Below, one piece after another: positions 50,206 through 59,243 of a DNA stretch of 64,000 nt; within the stretch, counting starts at the first letter, position 1; every line of letters starts with the position of its first letter. The notes under the pieces are model-generated. The model was not told the DNA's origin. It saw nothing but the letters and a program-made list of their open reading frames with translations, and made no database searches. Source of the stretch: CAWBQO01 sp963790965 (GTDB lineage: Bacteria > Bacteroidota > Rhodothermia > Rhodothermales > DASSAV01); assembly GCA_963790965.1 (NCBI GenBank), contig CAWBQO010000003.1:124001-188000 (forward strand). The letters run 5' to 3'. Position numbers and translations under genes: made by a program.

Positions 50206-52107
50206 ATGAAGGGAAACGGATTTCGACTAATCCTGACCATCGGGTTTGTCCTGCTTTCCGGATACTATTTGTATCCGTCTCTGCACAACTTCTACATACA
50301 AAAGAAGCTTAACAACCTCGAAGGCGAAGCGCGCTCGCAGTACGAGCGCGAAAACTATCAGAAGATTCAGAACGTCTCCGAAGAGGCGCTCAAGCTCGGT
50401 CTCGATCTGCAAGGCGGCATGCACGTCGCCCTTGAGGTGCGCGTAGACGAACTGCTTCGCGCGCTGGCGGTGGACACCGATGCCACGTTTGACGAGGTGC
50501 TCGCGCTGGCCGTGTCGCAAGCGCAGACCGGCGGCGACTCCATCATCGACGGGTTTGTCTCCGAGTTTGAGCGGCGCGACCCGAACGTGCGTCTCAGTCG
50601 CTACTTTCGCAACGAAGCGGAAGGACTCGACCGCCGCGCCTCCAACGCCGATGTGGCTGCCTATCTCAAGCGAGAAACGGATGGAGCCGTCAATCGCGCC
50701 ATCGAAATCATCCGGCAGCGCGTCGACCGCTTCGGCGTGACAGAGCCGTCGATCCAGAAACAGGGCAGCCGCCGCGTCATCGTGGAGCTTCCCGGCATCG
50801 ACGACCCCGAGCGCGTCCGCAAGCTGCTGCGCGGCACCGCCCGCCTCGAGTTCCGGCTCATGGCCGATCCGGACGAGTTGCGTCAGTCCCTGCAGCGCAT
50901 CATCGAGTTCTACGAAGCCGATTCGTCGGCCGTTGCGCCGCTCGCGTCGGACACCTCTGGGGCGATGATTGCTTCGGCCGATTCGGCGGCGAATGAGGCG
51001 GACACGTCTTTCACCGTCGGCGATCTTGCTCAGAACGAAGCCGCGCCGCAGTCTACGAATCCGCTGCTCCAGGTTCTTCAGCCGCGTGGAGAGAGCGTCA
51101 TCTTCGGTTATGTAGCGGTCTCGGACACGGCTCAGTTCAACACGCTTATGCACAACCCGAGAGTGCAGAGCCTTCTTCCGCCCAACGTCGACCTGCTCTA
51201 CACGTCTGCGCCTGAAGGCACGACGGAAGAGGGACGCGAGGTCTTCTCGGTCCTTGGCGTTCGCGAAGAAGTCGAACTTACCGGCGACGTGATTACCGAC
51301 GCCCGCACGGACTTCAGCCAGCTCGGGCAGGCGGAAGTCTCCATGACCATGAACGCCGAAGGAGCCAGGGACTGGGCGCGCATCACGGGTGCCAACATCG
51401 ACCGTCCCATCGCGATCGTGCTCGACAACGTCGTTTATTCCTATCCGCGCGTCATCAACCGGATCACGGGCGGCCGCTCGTCGATCACGGGTCTGGCATC
51501 GAGCATGGAAGCCGAAGACGTCGTGACGATCCTGAAGTCGGGCGCGCTCCCGGCCCCGGTGGACATCGTCGAGGAACGCACGGTTGGGCCGAGCCTCGGT
51601 GCGGCCTCGATCAAGGCGGGTTTGCTCTCGGTGATCATCGGCCTCATGATCGTTGCCGTGTTCATGATCTTCTACTATCGCACCGCCGGCATCGTGGCGG
51701 ACCTAGCGCTGATCGTGAACATCATCTTCATCCTCGGCATTCTTGCGGCCTTTAGTGCGACGCTCACGCTGCCGGGTATTGCGGGTATCGTGCTGACCAT
51801 CGGTATGGCCGTCGACGCCAACGTGCTCATCTTCGAGCGCATTCGCGAAGAGGCGATGACCGGGAAGACGCTCAAAGCTGCCGTAGAAACGGGTTACGCC
51901 CGCGCCTTCAGCGCCATTTTCGACGCGAACATCACGACGTTCTTCGTGGGAGCCATCCTGTACTCGTTCGGCGTCGGACCCATCCAGGGGTTCGCCGTAA
52001 CGCTGATGGCCGGTATTGCGGCTTCGCTCTTTAGCGCGATCATCATCACGCGAATCATCTTCGACTACGTCATCTCCGATCGCCGCATGGGCGTTTCTTT
52101 CGGTTGA
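50206..52107 (+). CDS. secD: Protein translocase subunit SecD
   Basis: A 633-residue membrane protein that helps Sec-translocated proteins complete export using the proton gradient. N-terminal helix (FRLILTIGFVLLSGYYLYPS) followed by the family start ALKLGLDLQGGMHVALEVRV. The large periplasmic P1 region carries AVNRAIEIIRQRVDRFGVTE and IVELPGIDDPERVRKLLRGT. Five or so C-terminal helices include VFMIFYYRTAGIVADLALIV and IVLTIGMAVDANVLIFERIR. A charged, low-complexity insertion (~240-310, DSSAVAPLASDTSGAMIAS) lengthens the periplasmic domain. secF follows after 96 bases; the pair is separate rather than fused. Confidence 0.95.
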   Translation: MKGNGFRLILTIGFVLLSGYYLYPSLHNFYIQKKLNNLEGEARSQYERENYQKIQNVSEEALKLGLDLQGGMHVALEVRVDELLRALAVDTDATFDEVLALAVSQAQTGGDSIIDGFVSEFERRDPNVRLSRYFRNEAEGLDRRASNADVAAYLKRETDGAVNRAIEIIRQRVDRFGVTEPSIQKQGSRRVIVELPGIDDPERVRKLLRGTARLEFRLMADPDELRQSLQRIIEFYEADSSAVAPLASDTSGAMIASADSAANEADTSFTVGDLAQNEAAPQSTNPLLQVLQPRGESVIFGYVAVSDTAQFNTLMHNPRVQSLLPPNVDLLYTSAPEGTTEEGREVFSVLGVREEVELTGDVITDARTDFSQLGQAEVSMTMNAEGARDWARITGANIDRPIAIVLDNVVYSYPRVINRITGGRSSITGLASSMEAEDVVTILKSGALPAPVDIVEERTVGPSLGAASIKAGLLSVIIGLMIVAVFMIFYYRTAGIVADLALIVNIIFILGILAAFSATLTLPGIAGIVLTIGMAVDANVLIFERIREEAMTGKTLKAAVETGYARAFSAIFDANITTFFVGAILYSFGVGPIQGFAVTLMAGIAASLFSAIIITRIIFDYVISDRRMGVSFG

Positions 52108-52203
52108 TTTCTCATTCTTTACCCGACGTGGCGGGCGATGCGGTGCCCTTGGCGGCGAAAGCCGGCAGCCCCGCAGAGCCTTACCCGTCCATCAGAACGT
52201 ACA

Positions 52204-53115
52204 ATGCGTATACTTGAAAACGCCCATTTCGACTTCGTCGGCGCGCGATCGAAGGCGTACATTTTTTCCGGGGTACTTATTCTCGTCGGTCTCATCTCCA
52301 TCTTCACGCGCGGGATTGAGCTGGGCATCGACTTTAAGGGAGGTATGGAGTTCGTCGTGGAGACGAACAACGACCTTTCGGTCTCCGAGGTGCGCAGCGC
52401 GCTCGGGGCTACGCTCGGCCGCGAGCCGGAAGTGAAAACCTACGGCGAGGGCGCGCTCCTCGTGCGGACGCTGCCGGAGGGAGACATCACCCAGGTGCAG
52501 ACCCAGATCATCGAGACCATGCAGGCGCAGTTCGCCGGGTCCAATCCGCAGGTGGTGCGGACGGATATCGTCGGGCCGCGTTTCGCAAATGACTTGAAGG
52601 AAGGCGCGCTTTACGCCATCCTCGGTTCCTTGCTCGTGATCTTCGTTTACATCCTGATTCGGTTTGAGTGGCGGTTCGGGCTTGGGGCAATTGTGGCGCT
52701 CTTCCACGACGTAGTGATCACGCTCGGAATTTTTTCGCTGCTACAGGGCATCGTTCCCTTTTCCCTGCAAATCGATCAAACGATCATCGCGGCCTTCCTC
52801 ACGATTGTCGGTTACTCGATCAACGACACGGTGGTCGTTTTCGACCGTATTCGCGAGAACGCCAACATCTTTAAAACAGAGGCTTACGGCTCGGTTGTGA
52901 ACCGGTCCATCAACAGTACTTTGAGCCGAACGCTAATCACATCCGGAACGACCTTGCTCGTGGTCGCGGTGCTGTTTATATTCGGAGGAGAAGTGTTGCG
53001 TGGCTTTGCCTTTGCGCTACTTATCGGCATCGGCATCGGAACGTATTCATCGGTCTTCGTTGCTTCGCCGGTAGTTCTGGAGCTTAGAGAGCGGGGAATT
53101 GGCGTTACCCGTTGA
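52204..53115 (+). CDS. secF: Protein translocase subunit SecF
   Basis: A 303-residue partner of SecD. It starts MRILENAHFDFVGARSKAYI, with the SecF signature ELGIDFKGGMEFVVETN after the first helix, a short periplasmic domain (VRTLPEGDITQVQTQIIETM) and five C-terminal helices. These include FALLIGIGIGTYSSVFVASP and the motif TIVGYSINDTVVVFDRIREN. Cotranscribed with secD. A STAS-domain gene begins 44 bases downstream and may belong to the same transcript. Confidence 0.95.
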   Translation: MRILENAHFDFVGARSKAYIFSGVLILVGLISIFTRGIELGIDFKGGMEFVVETNNDLSVSEVRSALGATLGREPEVKTYGEGALLVRTLPEGDITQVQTQIIETMQAQFAGSNPQVVRTDIVGPRFANDLKEGALYAILGSLLVIFVYILIRFEWRFGLGAIVALFHDVVITLGIFSLLQGIVPFSLQIDQTIIAAFLTIVGYSINDTVVVFDRIRENANIFKTEAYGSVVNRSINSTLSRTLITSGTTLLVVAVLFIFGGEVLRGFAFALLIGIGIGTYSSVFVASPVVLELRERGIGVTR

Positions 53116-53158
53116 AGCAACTGCGCAGATCACCCCACCTATTAACAGGACAGGTTCA

Positions 53159-53524
53159 ATGAACTACTCAGTCGACGAGCAATACAACGCGGTTGTGCTC
53201 ACACTGAAGGGCAACGTAATGGGCGGCCCTGACGGCGCGAAGCTGCATGACTCCTTGCATGAAATGAAGGAGGGCGGGAAGAAGAACGTGGTAGTGGATC
53301 TCGGCCGCACGAGCTTCATGAACTCGAGCGGCCTCGGGATGCTCATCAGCGGACTGACGACGATGCGGAACGCCGGCGGGGACTTGCGCCTTGCCAACGT
53401 CGCCGACCGTATTCAGTCGCTGCTGGTCGTGACGAAGCTCATCACCGTCTTCAAGCACTACGACTCGGTTGATGAGGCTGTGCGCAGTTTTGAGCAGGAC
53501 CCGCCGGAATCAGCGGAAGCCTGA
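53159..53524 (+). CDS. STAS-domain anti-sigma factor antagonist-like protein
   Basis: A 121-residue single STAS domain. Strand start MNYSVDEQYNAVVLTLKGNV, then KNVVVDLGRTSFMNSSGLGM, in which the Ser of the NSSGLG loop is the usual phosphorylation site, and helix LISGLTTMRNAGGDLRLANV. The last helix is VDEAVRSFEQDP. Members bind anti-sigma kinases and are switched by phosphorylation; no cognate kinase or phosphatase is in the window. Located between secF and purA, followed by a strong terminator. Confidence 0.9.
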   Translation: MNYSVDEQYNAVVLTLKGNVMGGPDGAKLHDSLHEMKEGGKKNVVVDLGRTSFMNSSGLGMLISGLTTMRNAGGDLRLANVADRIQSLLVVTKLITVFKHYDSVDEAVRSFEQDPPESAEA

Positions 53525-53553
53525 GCGCCTGTAACGTATGGACAGGACGGCAG

Positions 53554-53582
53554 GGCGGCGGTTCGGATCTCGGACCGCCGCC
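53554..53582 (+). terminator. Rho-independent-type terminator
   Basis: GGCGGCGGTTCGG pairs with CGGACCGCCGCC across an ATCT-type loop, with TTT and further T-rich sequence after it. It closes the secD-secF-STAS group. Confidence 0.85.
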
Positions 53583-53663
53583 TTTCCTGTGTTCAAGCAT
53601 TGTTTCTCGCCCGGCAGGTTCGGCTCAGGCCGTCTATTGAGAGCGAGGTAGAAAGTATTTGAT

Positions 53664-54965
53664 ATGCCAGTTTCGGTCGTAATCGGCACCCAGTGGGGAG
53701 ACGAGGGAAAGGGAAAGATCGTGGACCTTCTTGGTCGGGAGGTCGACGTAGTAGCACGCTATCAAGGCGGGGCCAATGCCGGCCATACGATCTCGTGGGG
53801 AGATCAGACGTTCGTGCTTCATCTCGTGCCCAGCGGCATCTTCCAGGATGACGTGAAGTGCGTGATCGGCAACGGCGTCGTTATCGATCCGAAGGCGCTC
53901 ATGGAGGAGATCGACACGATACGTTCCCTCGGCTACAGCGTCGAAGATCGGCTCTATATCTCCCACAACGCCCACCTCATCATGCCGTACCACAAAAGGC
54001 TCGATCAGGTGCGGGAGCGGTATCGCGACGCGGATGCCATCGGCACCACGGGACGGGGGATTGGGCCGGCGTACATGGACAAGTTTGCGCGCATCGGCGT
54101 CCGCGTGGTCGATCTGTTGGACCGGGACGTGCTCCGGGCGAAGATCACGAAGGCGATGGAGGAGAAGAACGCGCTCCTGACCGGGATGTACGGTGCCGAA
54201 GAACTCGACGTCGAGGCCATCATCGAGGAGTACGTTGCCTTCGACAAGCTCATCGACCCGTTCGTGCGCGACACGACGCAGTTTCTCAACGGCGCTTTGA
54301 GAGAAGGAAAGCACATCCTGGCAGAGGGCGCGCAGGGGGCGCTGCTCGATGTCGACTTTGGCACGTATCCGTACGTCACCTCCAGCCACCCGACGGTCGG
54401 CGGCTGCTGCACCGGATTGGGCGTGCCACCCACCGCCATTAACCGGGTCATAGGCATCGTTAAAGCCTACTGCACGCGCGTGGGCAATGGCCCCTTCACG
54501 ACGGAACTCGACGACTCCGTCGGCGAGCGGTTGCGGAAGGTCGGCCATGAGTTTGGAGCGACGACGGGCAGGCCGCGGCGGACCGGCTGGCTCGACCTCG
54601 TGGCGCTTCGCTACACGAGCATGATCAACGGCCTTACGGAACTTGCCGTCACCAAACTCGACGTGCTCAGCGGTTTGGGCGAGATCAAGGTGTGCACGCA
54701 TTACCGGATCGATGGACGCGAGACGGACCGCTTCCCGAGCGAGGTGCAGACGCTGGATAAAGTCGAACCCGCTTATACAACCTTGCCCGGCTGGCACGAA
54801 GACATCACGCAGGTAAAGCGCGTCGAGGACCTTCCTGCTGCGGCACGGGACTATCTGCGCTTTGTGTCGCGCGAAGTCGGCGTGCCGATCAGCATGATCT
54901 CTACGGGACCCCGGCGCGAGGAGACGATTTACGAAGGCGCAGGTGCGATGTTGGTGGGGGCGTAG
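53664..54965 (+). CDS. purA: Adenylosuccinate synthetase
   Basis: A 433-residue enzyme joining IMP and aspartate with GTP, the first committed step to AMP. N-terminal P-loop-like motif VVIGTQWGDEGKGKIVDLLG, then YQGGANAGHTI, GTTGRGIGPAYMDKFAR and, near the C-terminus, GRPRRTGWLDLVALRY and the last-region TLPGWHEDITQV. Full length and all family motifs are present. It stands between a terminator and the histidine kinase on the plus strand. Confidence 0.96.
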   Translation: MPVSVVIGTQWGDEGKGKIVDLLGREVDVVARYQGGANAGHTISWGDQTFVLHLVPSGIFQDDVKCVIGNGVVIDPKALMEEIDTIRSLGYSVEDRLYISHNAHLIMPYHKRLDQVRERYRDADAIGTTGRGIGPAYMDKFARIGVRVVDLLDRDVLRAKITKAMEEKNALLTGMYGAEELDVEAIIEEYVAFDKLIDPFVRDTTQFLNGALREGKHILAEGAQGALLDVDFGTYPYVTSSHPTVGGCCTGLGVPPTAINRVIGIVKAYCTRVGNGPFTTELDDSVGERLRKVGHEFGATTGRPRRTGWLDLVALRYTSMINGLTELAVTKLDVLSGLGEIKVCTHYRIDGRETDRFPSEVQTLDKVEPAYTTLPGWHEDITQVKRVEDLPAAARDYLRFVSREVGVPISMISTGPRREETIYEGAGAMLVGA

Positions 54966-55082
54966 CCCGTGGGCTTTCGCGGCCGGTGAACCGGCATTCG
55001 GCGGAGTCGTACCACCACCCGCGGCCGCCGACATGAGACCGGCGGCCGGTAGCATAGCGTTCGCCCCTTTCGTTGTGTGCGC

Positions 55083-56459
55083 ATGAAGGCTTATCGCCGG
55101 TCGACCAACCTTAAACTCGGCCTCGTGGTATTTGCGGTTGCCATTGCGCTGGCGTCGCTCCTGTACACGAACCGCCTTGTGGACCGGCTTCGCGAGCGCG
55201 AGCAGTTTATCATCTCGCTCTGGGCCAGCGCGCGCGAAGGAATCGCGTCCGCGTCTCTGAACGCCAACCCCTATCTGGCCGAGTTTCAGGAACTCGATGC
55301 CCTCGTCGCCGGAAGCCGCACCAATGACTTCCCCGCCGCTCGGGTGGATGCTTACCGAGACGCGCTTGTGTGGGCGCGCTCCATGCCGCCGCCCGGTGAG
55401 GTCAACCTGGCGGGCGAGATCCTGACTCAGGGCAGCTTTGGCATCCCGTCCGTCATCATCGACTCATCGGGCGCTGAACCTGCCATACAAGCCGTTCAGA
55501 ATCTCCGCGTCCCGGCTGATTCGCTGCAGGCGCGCAGGCGCGTGCTCGAGCGCGCCGCTGAAATGGCACGCCGCTACCCGCCCATTCCGATCGAGTTCGA
55601 CTTCGGCGACTCGCGGCTACAGCAGTACATTTTCTACGACGATTCGCAGCTCGTGCGAGAGATGCGGATCTTTCCGTACATACAACTGCTGTTCGTCAGC
55701 CTCTTTGTGCTGGTGGGTTATCTCGGCTTCTCCTATATCCGGCGGAGTGAGCAGGGTAGCCTCTGGGTCGGCATGGCCAAGGAGGCGGCGCATCAACTCG
55801 GCACGCCGCTTTCGAGCTTAATGGGATGGCACGAGTTGCTGAAAATGGCTGACGTGAACGAGGAAACGCAGCATCAGGCGCTCGACGAGATCGAGAAAGA
55901 CATCGGAAGGCTGCGCCGTGTGGCGAACCGTTTTTCCGACATCGGCTCGGTGCCCAAACTGGAACCGACCCGGCTTCTTCCAGTCGTGGAAGGAACGGCC
56001 GAGTATATGCGCCGCCGCTTTCCGCAATACGGGAAGAAGGTGCATCTCGCCGTGTCCGTACCCGGCGAACTCAGCGCGCCCGTAAATGCGGAGCTGTTCG
56101 ACTGGGTCCTGGAAAATCTGCTGAAGAATGCGCTCGACGCGATAGAGACGAAGGAAGGCAGCATTGGCATCACCGCGGTGGGAACGCCCGATGCGGTGCG
56201 CATCGAGGTGAGCGATTCCGGCAGAGGTATCGAACGCAACGCATGGAAGAATGTCTTTCGGCCGGGATACAGTACCAAAAAGCGCGGATGGGGCCTCGGG
56301 CTGAGCCTTGCCAAGCGAATCGTGGAAGACTATCACGGAGGAGCGCTTACGCTCGTCCAGTCGCGGCCGGGCGTTGGTACGACTTTTCGCATCGAGCTAC
56401 CTGCTGCCGGTAAGGCGTCGCTGCCGAAGCGTCGCAAGTCGCTGCCGGCCTTGTTTTGA
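55083..56459 (+). CDS. Sensor histidine kinase
   Basis: A 458-residue membrane kinase. First transmembrane helix (LKLGLVVFAVAIALASLLYT), periplasmic sensor region of ~170 residues without recognised fold, second helix (YIQLLFVSLFVLVGYLGFSY). HisKA H-box WVGMAKEAAHQLGTPLSSLM with the phosphorylated His, then HATPase N-box WVLENLLKNALDAIETKEG, G1 box VSDSGRGIERN and G2 region KRGWGLGLSLAKRIVEDYHG. No receiver domain or adjacent response regulator, so its partner is elsewhere. ATG 55083 is used, two codons into the frame from GTG 55077. Confidence 0.93.
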   Translation: MKAYRRSTNLKLGLVVFAVAIALASLLYTNRLVDRLREREQFIISLWASAREGIASASLNANPYLAEFQELDALVAGSRTNDFPAARVDAYRDALVWARSMPPPGEVNLAGEILTQGSFGIPSVIIDSSGAEPAIQAVQNLRVPADSLQARRRVLERAAEMARRYPPIPIEFDFGDSRLQQYIFYDDSQLVREMRIFPYIQLLFVSLFVLVGYLGFSYIRRSEQGSLWVGMAKEAAHQLGTPLSSLMGWHELLKMADVNEETQHQALDEIEKDIGRLRRVANRFSDIGSVPKLEPTRLLPVVEGTAEYMRRRFPQYGKKVHLAVSVPGELSAPVNAELFDWVLENLLKNALDAIETKEGSIGITAVGTPDAVRIEVSDSGRGIERNAWKNVFRPGYSTKKRGWGLGLSLAKRIVEDYHGGALTLVQSRPGVGTTFRIELPAAGKASLPKRRKSLPALF

Positions 56460-56473
56460 GCCTACGCCGCCGT

Positions 56474-57100
56474 TCAGGCGAGACGGAAGCTTCGGCGATG
56501 ATGCACCGTCGGACCGTTTGCCGCGAGGGCTTCATAGTGGCGCTTTGTGGGATAGCCGAAGTTGTGATCCCAGCCAAATACAGGATGCTCGCTGTGCAGC
56601 TCGCCCATAAGGGCGTCACGGTGCGTCTTGGCAATAATCGACGCGGCTGCTATGCTCAGGCAGGTGCGGTCGCCGCGAACTACGGTCCGGAAGGGGATGG
56701 ACAGGCCGCGAGGGGCGCGATTGCCGTCGATGAGAACATAATCCGGCGCGACGGTCATGGCGGCGACGGCACGCTTCATGCTCTCCATAGCCGCCCACAG
56801 GATGTTGAGCCGGTCGATCTCCTCCACAGAGCACATACCGACGCCAACCGCAAGCGCGACGTCCAGAATCGCCTCGCGAGCCTCTCGTCGCGCAGTGGCG
56901 GTGAGGAGCTTGGAGTCACGGACAAAGGGAAGCGCGCAGGTCTCCGGAAGCAGGACGGCGGAGGATACGACGGGTCCTGCCAGGCACCCGCGCCCAGCTT
57001 CGTCAACACCGGCGACCGCTCGGAAGCCGTCGATGTGGAGCGCCTCTTCGAGGTTCGTCGTAGGGGCCGAGCGCTCCTGTGCTGTCGCCTTCCGGGTCAT
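56474..57100 (-). CDS. rnhB: Ribonuclease HII
   Basis: A 208-residue enzyme that cuts RNA from RNA-DNA hybrids and starts removal of misinserted ribonucleotides. The catalytic start VAGVDEAGRGCLAGPVVSSA carries the DEAGRG motif; DRLNILWAAMESMKRAV, YVLIDGNRA and IAAASIIAKTHRDALM supply the remaining family residues. Its start overlaps the stop of the upstream ADP-ribosylglycohydrolase by one base, so translation is coupled. Confidence 0.95.
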   Translation of the reverse strand: MTRKATAQERSAPTTNLEEALHIDGFRAVAGVDEAGRGCLAGPVVSSAVLLPETCALPFVRDSKLLTATARREAREAILDVALAVGVGMCSVEEIDRLNILWAAMESMKRAVAAMTVAPDYVLIDGNRAPRGLSIPFRTVVRGDRTCLSIAAASIIAKTHRDALMGELHSEHPVFGWDHNFGYPTKRHYEALAANGPTVHHRRSFRLA

Positions 57101-58182
57101 CAGGTCGGTGGATACTTCTCGGACCAGGCCTCAGTATCTTCATAGCCCCGGTGCAAATCGTTTGCGACCGAGCCGATGACGCTGCCAAGCTCCAGTCCCG
57201 CCAGCCAGTCCTCCGGAATCGCCTCTTCTCCCAGCATCGCGCCGAGCATGTTACCGGTGATGGCACCGGTGCTGTCCGTGTCGCCGTCGTGGTTGACGGC
57301 TGCGAGTACGCCTCGCGAGAAGTCACCGTTCGCGTAGAGGGCGCAGAAGAGGCTAATTGATAAGGCTTCTTCCGCCACCCAACCTTCACCGAGTTCTTCG
57401 ATCGCCTCCCGGGCAGGGGTGCGGGCTTGAGACAGGGCGACGGCTTGCTCTACCGCCGACAAGCACTCGTCCGCCTCCGGCTCCCGGCTCAGCCGCTCCG
57501 TCGCTCGTGCAATGGCGTCTTTTAGCGTGCGGGCACTCACAAGGTCCGCAACGACGGCGCTGAGAAATCCTGCGGCGAGGTAACCGGAAGGGTGATCGTG
57601 GGTAATCGCGGCCGTCAACACGCCAAGATCGAAAGGATTAACCGATAAGGAGACCAGCCCGGCGGGTGCCGCGCGCATGATGCCGCCGCACCCTTTGCTG
57701 TCGTTGATGGGGGCATCTGTCGCGCCGATGCGACCGCTCAGAAGAGCCGACATACACGTATTGCCGGGCGCGCGCCTGTGATGCAGATCTGAGATGCCGA
57801 TGAGCCAGCCGTCATCCTCATCGCTGGAAGAGGAATACGCCGACTGCTGCGTCTGCAGCCACCGCAGATACGCTCGGTAGACGACCTCGACCGTATCCGG
57901 CGCGCCGGTCTTGTGCATCCGGTTCACGGCGCGCAGCAGGCCCTCGGCGGTAAAGAGCGTCATCTGCGTGTCGTCCGTGATCGCACCAATGCGCCCGTAT
58001 TGAGGCTCCATGCGCGAGACGCCCTTCGGGCCGAATCGGCCGACGATTTCGGCCAGGCTCATGAACTCCGTCGGCGCTCCGAGCGCGTCGCCCACTGCGC
58101 CGCCGAGCAGGCAGCCGCGAAAGCGGGAAATGTCGCCCGGGGGGAGGGCCGTGACGCTGGACGGAGTGGCAAAGGATTCCAT
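57100..58182 (-). CDS. ADP-ribosylglycohydrolase family protein
   Basis: A 360-residue ARH/DraG-type enzyme. Metal-binding signatures: CLLGGAVGDALGAPTEFM (~23-40), the AITDDTQMTLFTAEG loop and the C-terminal VNHDGDTDSTGAITGNMLGA. The central KGCGGIMRAAPAGLV fits as well. Members remove ADP-ribose from proteins, or from nucleic acids in some toxin-antidote systems; the target is unknown. No ADP-ribosyltransferase is in the window. ATG 58182 is chosen over TTG 58194. Operonic with rnhB through a one-base overlap, suggesting a nucleic-acid-maintenance context (inference). Confidence 0.9.
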   Translation of the reverse strand: MESFATPSSVTALPPGDISRFRGCLLGGAVGDALGAPTEFMSLAEIVGRFGPKGVSRMEPQYGRIGAITDDTQMTLFTAEGLLRAVNRMHKTGAPDTVEVVYRAYLRWLQTQQSAYSSSSDEDDGWLIGISDLHHRRAPGNTCMSALLSGRIGATDAPINDSKGCGGIMRAAPAGLVSLSVNPFDLGVLTAAITHDHPSGYLAAGFLSAVVADLVSARTLKDAIARATERLSREPEADECLSAVEQAVALSQARTPAREAIEELGEGWVAEEALSISLFCALYANGDFSRGVLAAVNHDGDTDSTGAITGNMLGAMLGEEAIPEDWLAGLELGSVIGSVANDLHRGYEDTEAWSEKYPPT

Positions 58183-58308
58183 GTTTCCGTGCAATATTCA
58201 AGTGCCGAGCTGAACGAACGGCCGTCAGCTACACCATCAAGCTACGAAAGGATGCGCTGCGAAACTGTCCTCCTTCCGGCGAATTTGCCGGGCGGACATG
58301 ATCCGGCA

Positions 58309-58887
58309 CTACTCGTGTTCAGCGGCGCGAAGTTCTTCGAGAATACTGCTGGTGAGGTATTCCAGCGCCTCGATGTAGGTCAAGTCGGCAACCGTGGCGT
58401 TCGTCCGAAGCTTGATTCGCCGGGCGGGTTCGTCCTTCTCGTATCCCTCGATAACGTTCAGGTTGGTTGCGAGGGTCAGCACCGTGTCGAGATACTCGCG
58501 GTTGGAGCCGGTGCTTTGGAGGCGGGAAGCCGAGCGGTTGAGGATTCCTTGCAGTTTTTCGAACGCAACGTCCGCACCGGCGGGATTGATCTGCTGAACC
58601 GGAGCGCTCTGGGTGCTCGTGCGCCCGCGTATGTCAGAGGCTAAGGTTGCGTGGCCGCCGCGCCCTTGCGAGTGCGCCCAGCCCGCAACGAGGCTCGAAA
58701 GAAAGTCTCGTCCTTCCGAGGTTGCGAACGTGAACTGTCGTCCGCCGATTGCAACCACCACCGTGTTGCGGGCCACGTAGCAGAAGTCGACCAGTTCCTT
58801 CTCGACCACCTGGTCGATAAGGTCACCGATTCCTCTGCTGGCGTTTTCCGACACGAATGTACCTGATGAGATCGTCGTCACTTCCAT
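58309..58887 (-). CDS. Hypothetical protein
   Basis: A 192-residue cytoplasmic-looking protein. Start MEVTTISSGTFVSENASRGI, then IDQVVEKELVDFCYVARNTV, a strand region (VVAIGGRQFTFATSEGRDFL), a Gln/Ser-rich middle (TSTQSAPVQQINPAG) and a helical end (YIEALEYLTSSILEELRAAE). The translation is natural, but I recognise no domain. Upstream of the ADP-ribosylglycohydrolase by ~125 bases on the same strand; cotranscription is possible. Confidence 0.65.
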   Translation of the reverse strand: MEVTTISSGTFVSENASRGIGDLIDQVVEKELVDFCYVARNTVVVAIGGRQFTFATSEGRDFLSSLVAGWAHSQGRGGHATLASDIRGRTSTQSAPVQQINPAGADVAFEKLQGILNRSASRLQSTGSNREYLDTVLTLATNLNVIEGYEKDEPARRIKLRTNATVADLTYIEALEYLTSSILEELRAAEHE

Positions 58888-59243
58888 AACCCGGAGCTTG
58901 AACCCATTGCGAATAGCAGAATCGCTCTGGACACAAGGTGAGCCTGAAAGCGACGATGAGCCGGTAGCAATGGACGCAAGCCACGGTACACTTTTGGCGC
59001 ACTCAACCGGGAGGTGATCTCAGGAGGTTCGCGCGGCTGAAGGGTACTCGTGGTGACGAAATGTAAACCTGTTTCGGCGAAAGAAGATAGGCCAAGTGAG
59101 TGCCGCGCGCAAACTCATATAGAGTGTTTTTTAATGGTACTTTAGCTTGCCTTTGTCGCGGCGATGATGCCTTCGGCGCAAGGCCGATCATCCTTCCCGA
59201 GATGGCCCGCCAAGTCCCCGTGGCCCTACTGCAGCAAACCCGC
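58888..59243. other. Intergenic, no gene seen
   Basis: This lies between the start of the unknown gene at 58887 and the end of pheT. Short frames here are not convincing. It includes an AT-rich patch around 59120-59150 (GTTTTTTAATGG) that could belong to the pheT end or to a promoter for the leftward gene. Confidence 0.4.

Noticed and set aside
53634..55055. A 473-codon frame antisense to purA
   Set aside because: PurA on the plus strand is complete and conserved; the antisense frame is a shadow.
59003..59191. 62-codon minus-strand frame after pheT
   Set aside because: Short, no recognisable features, no ribosome-binding site.
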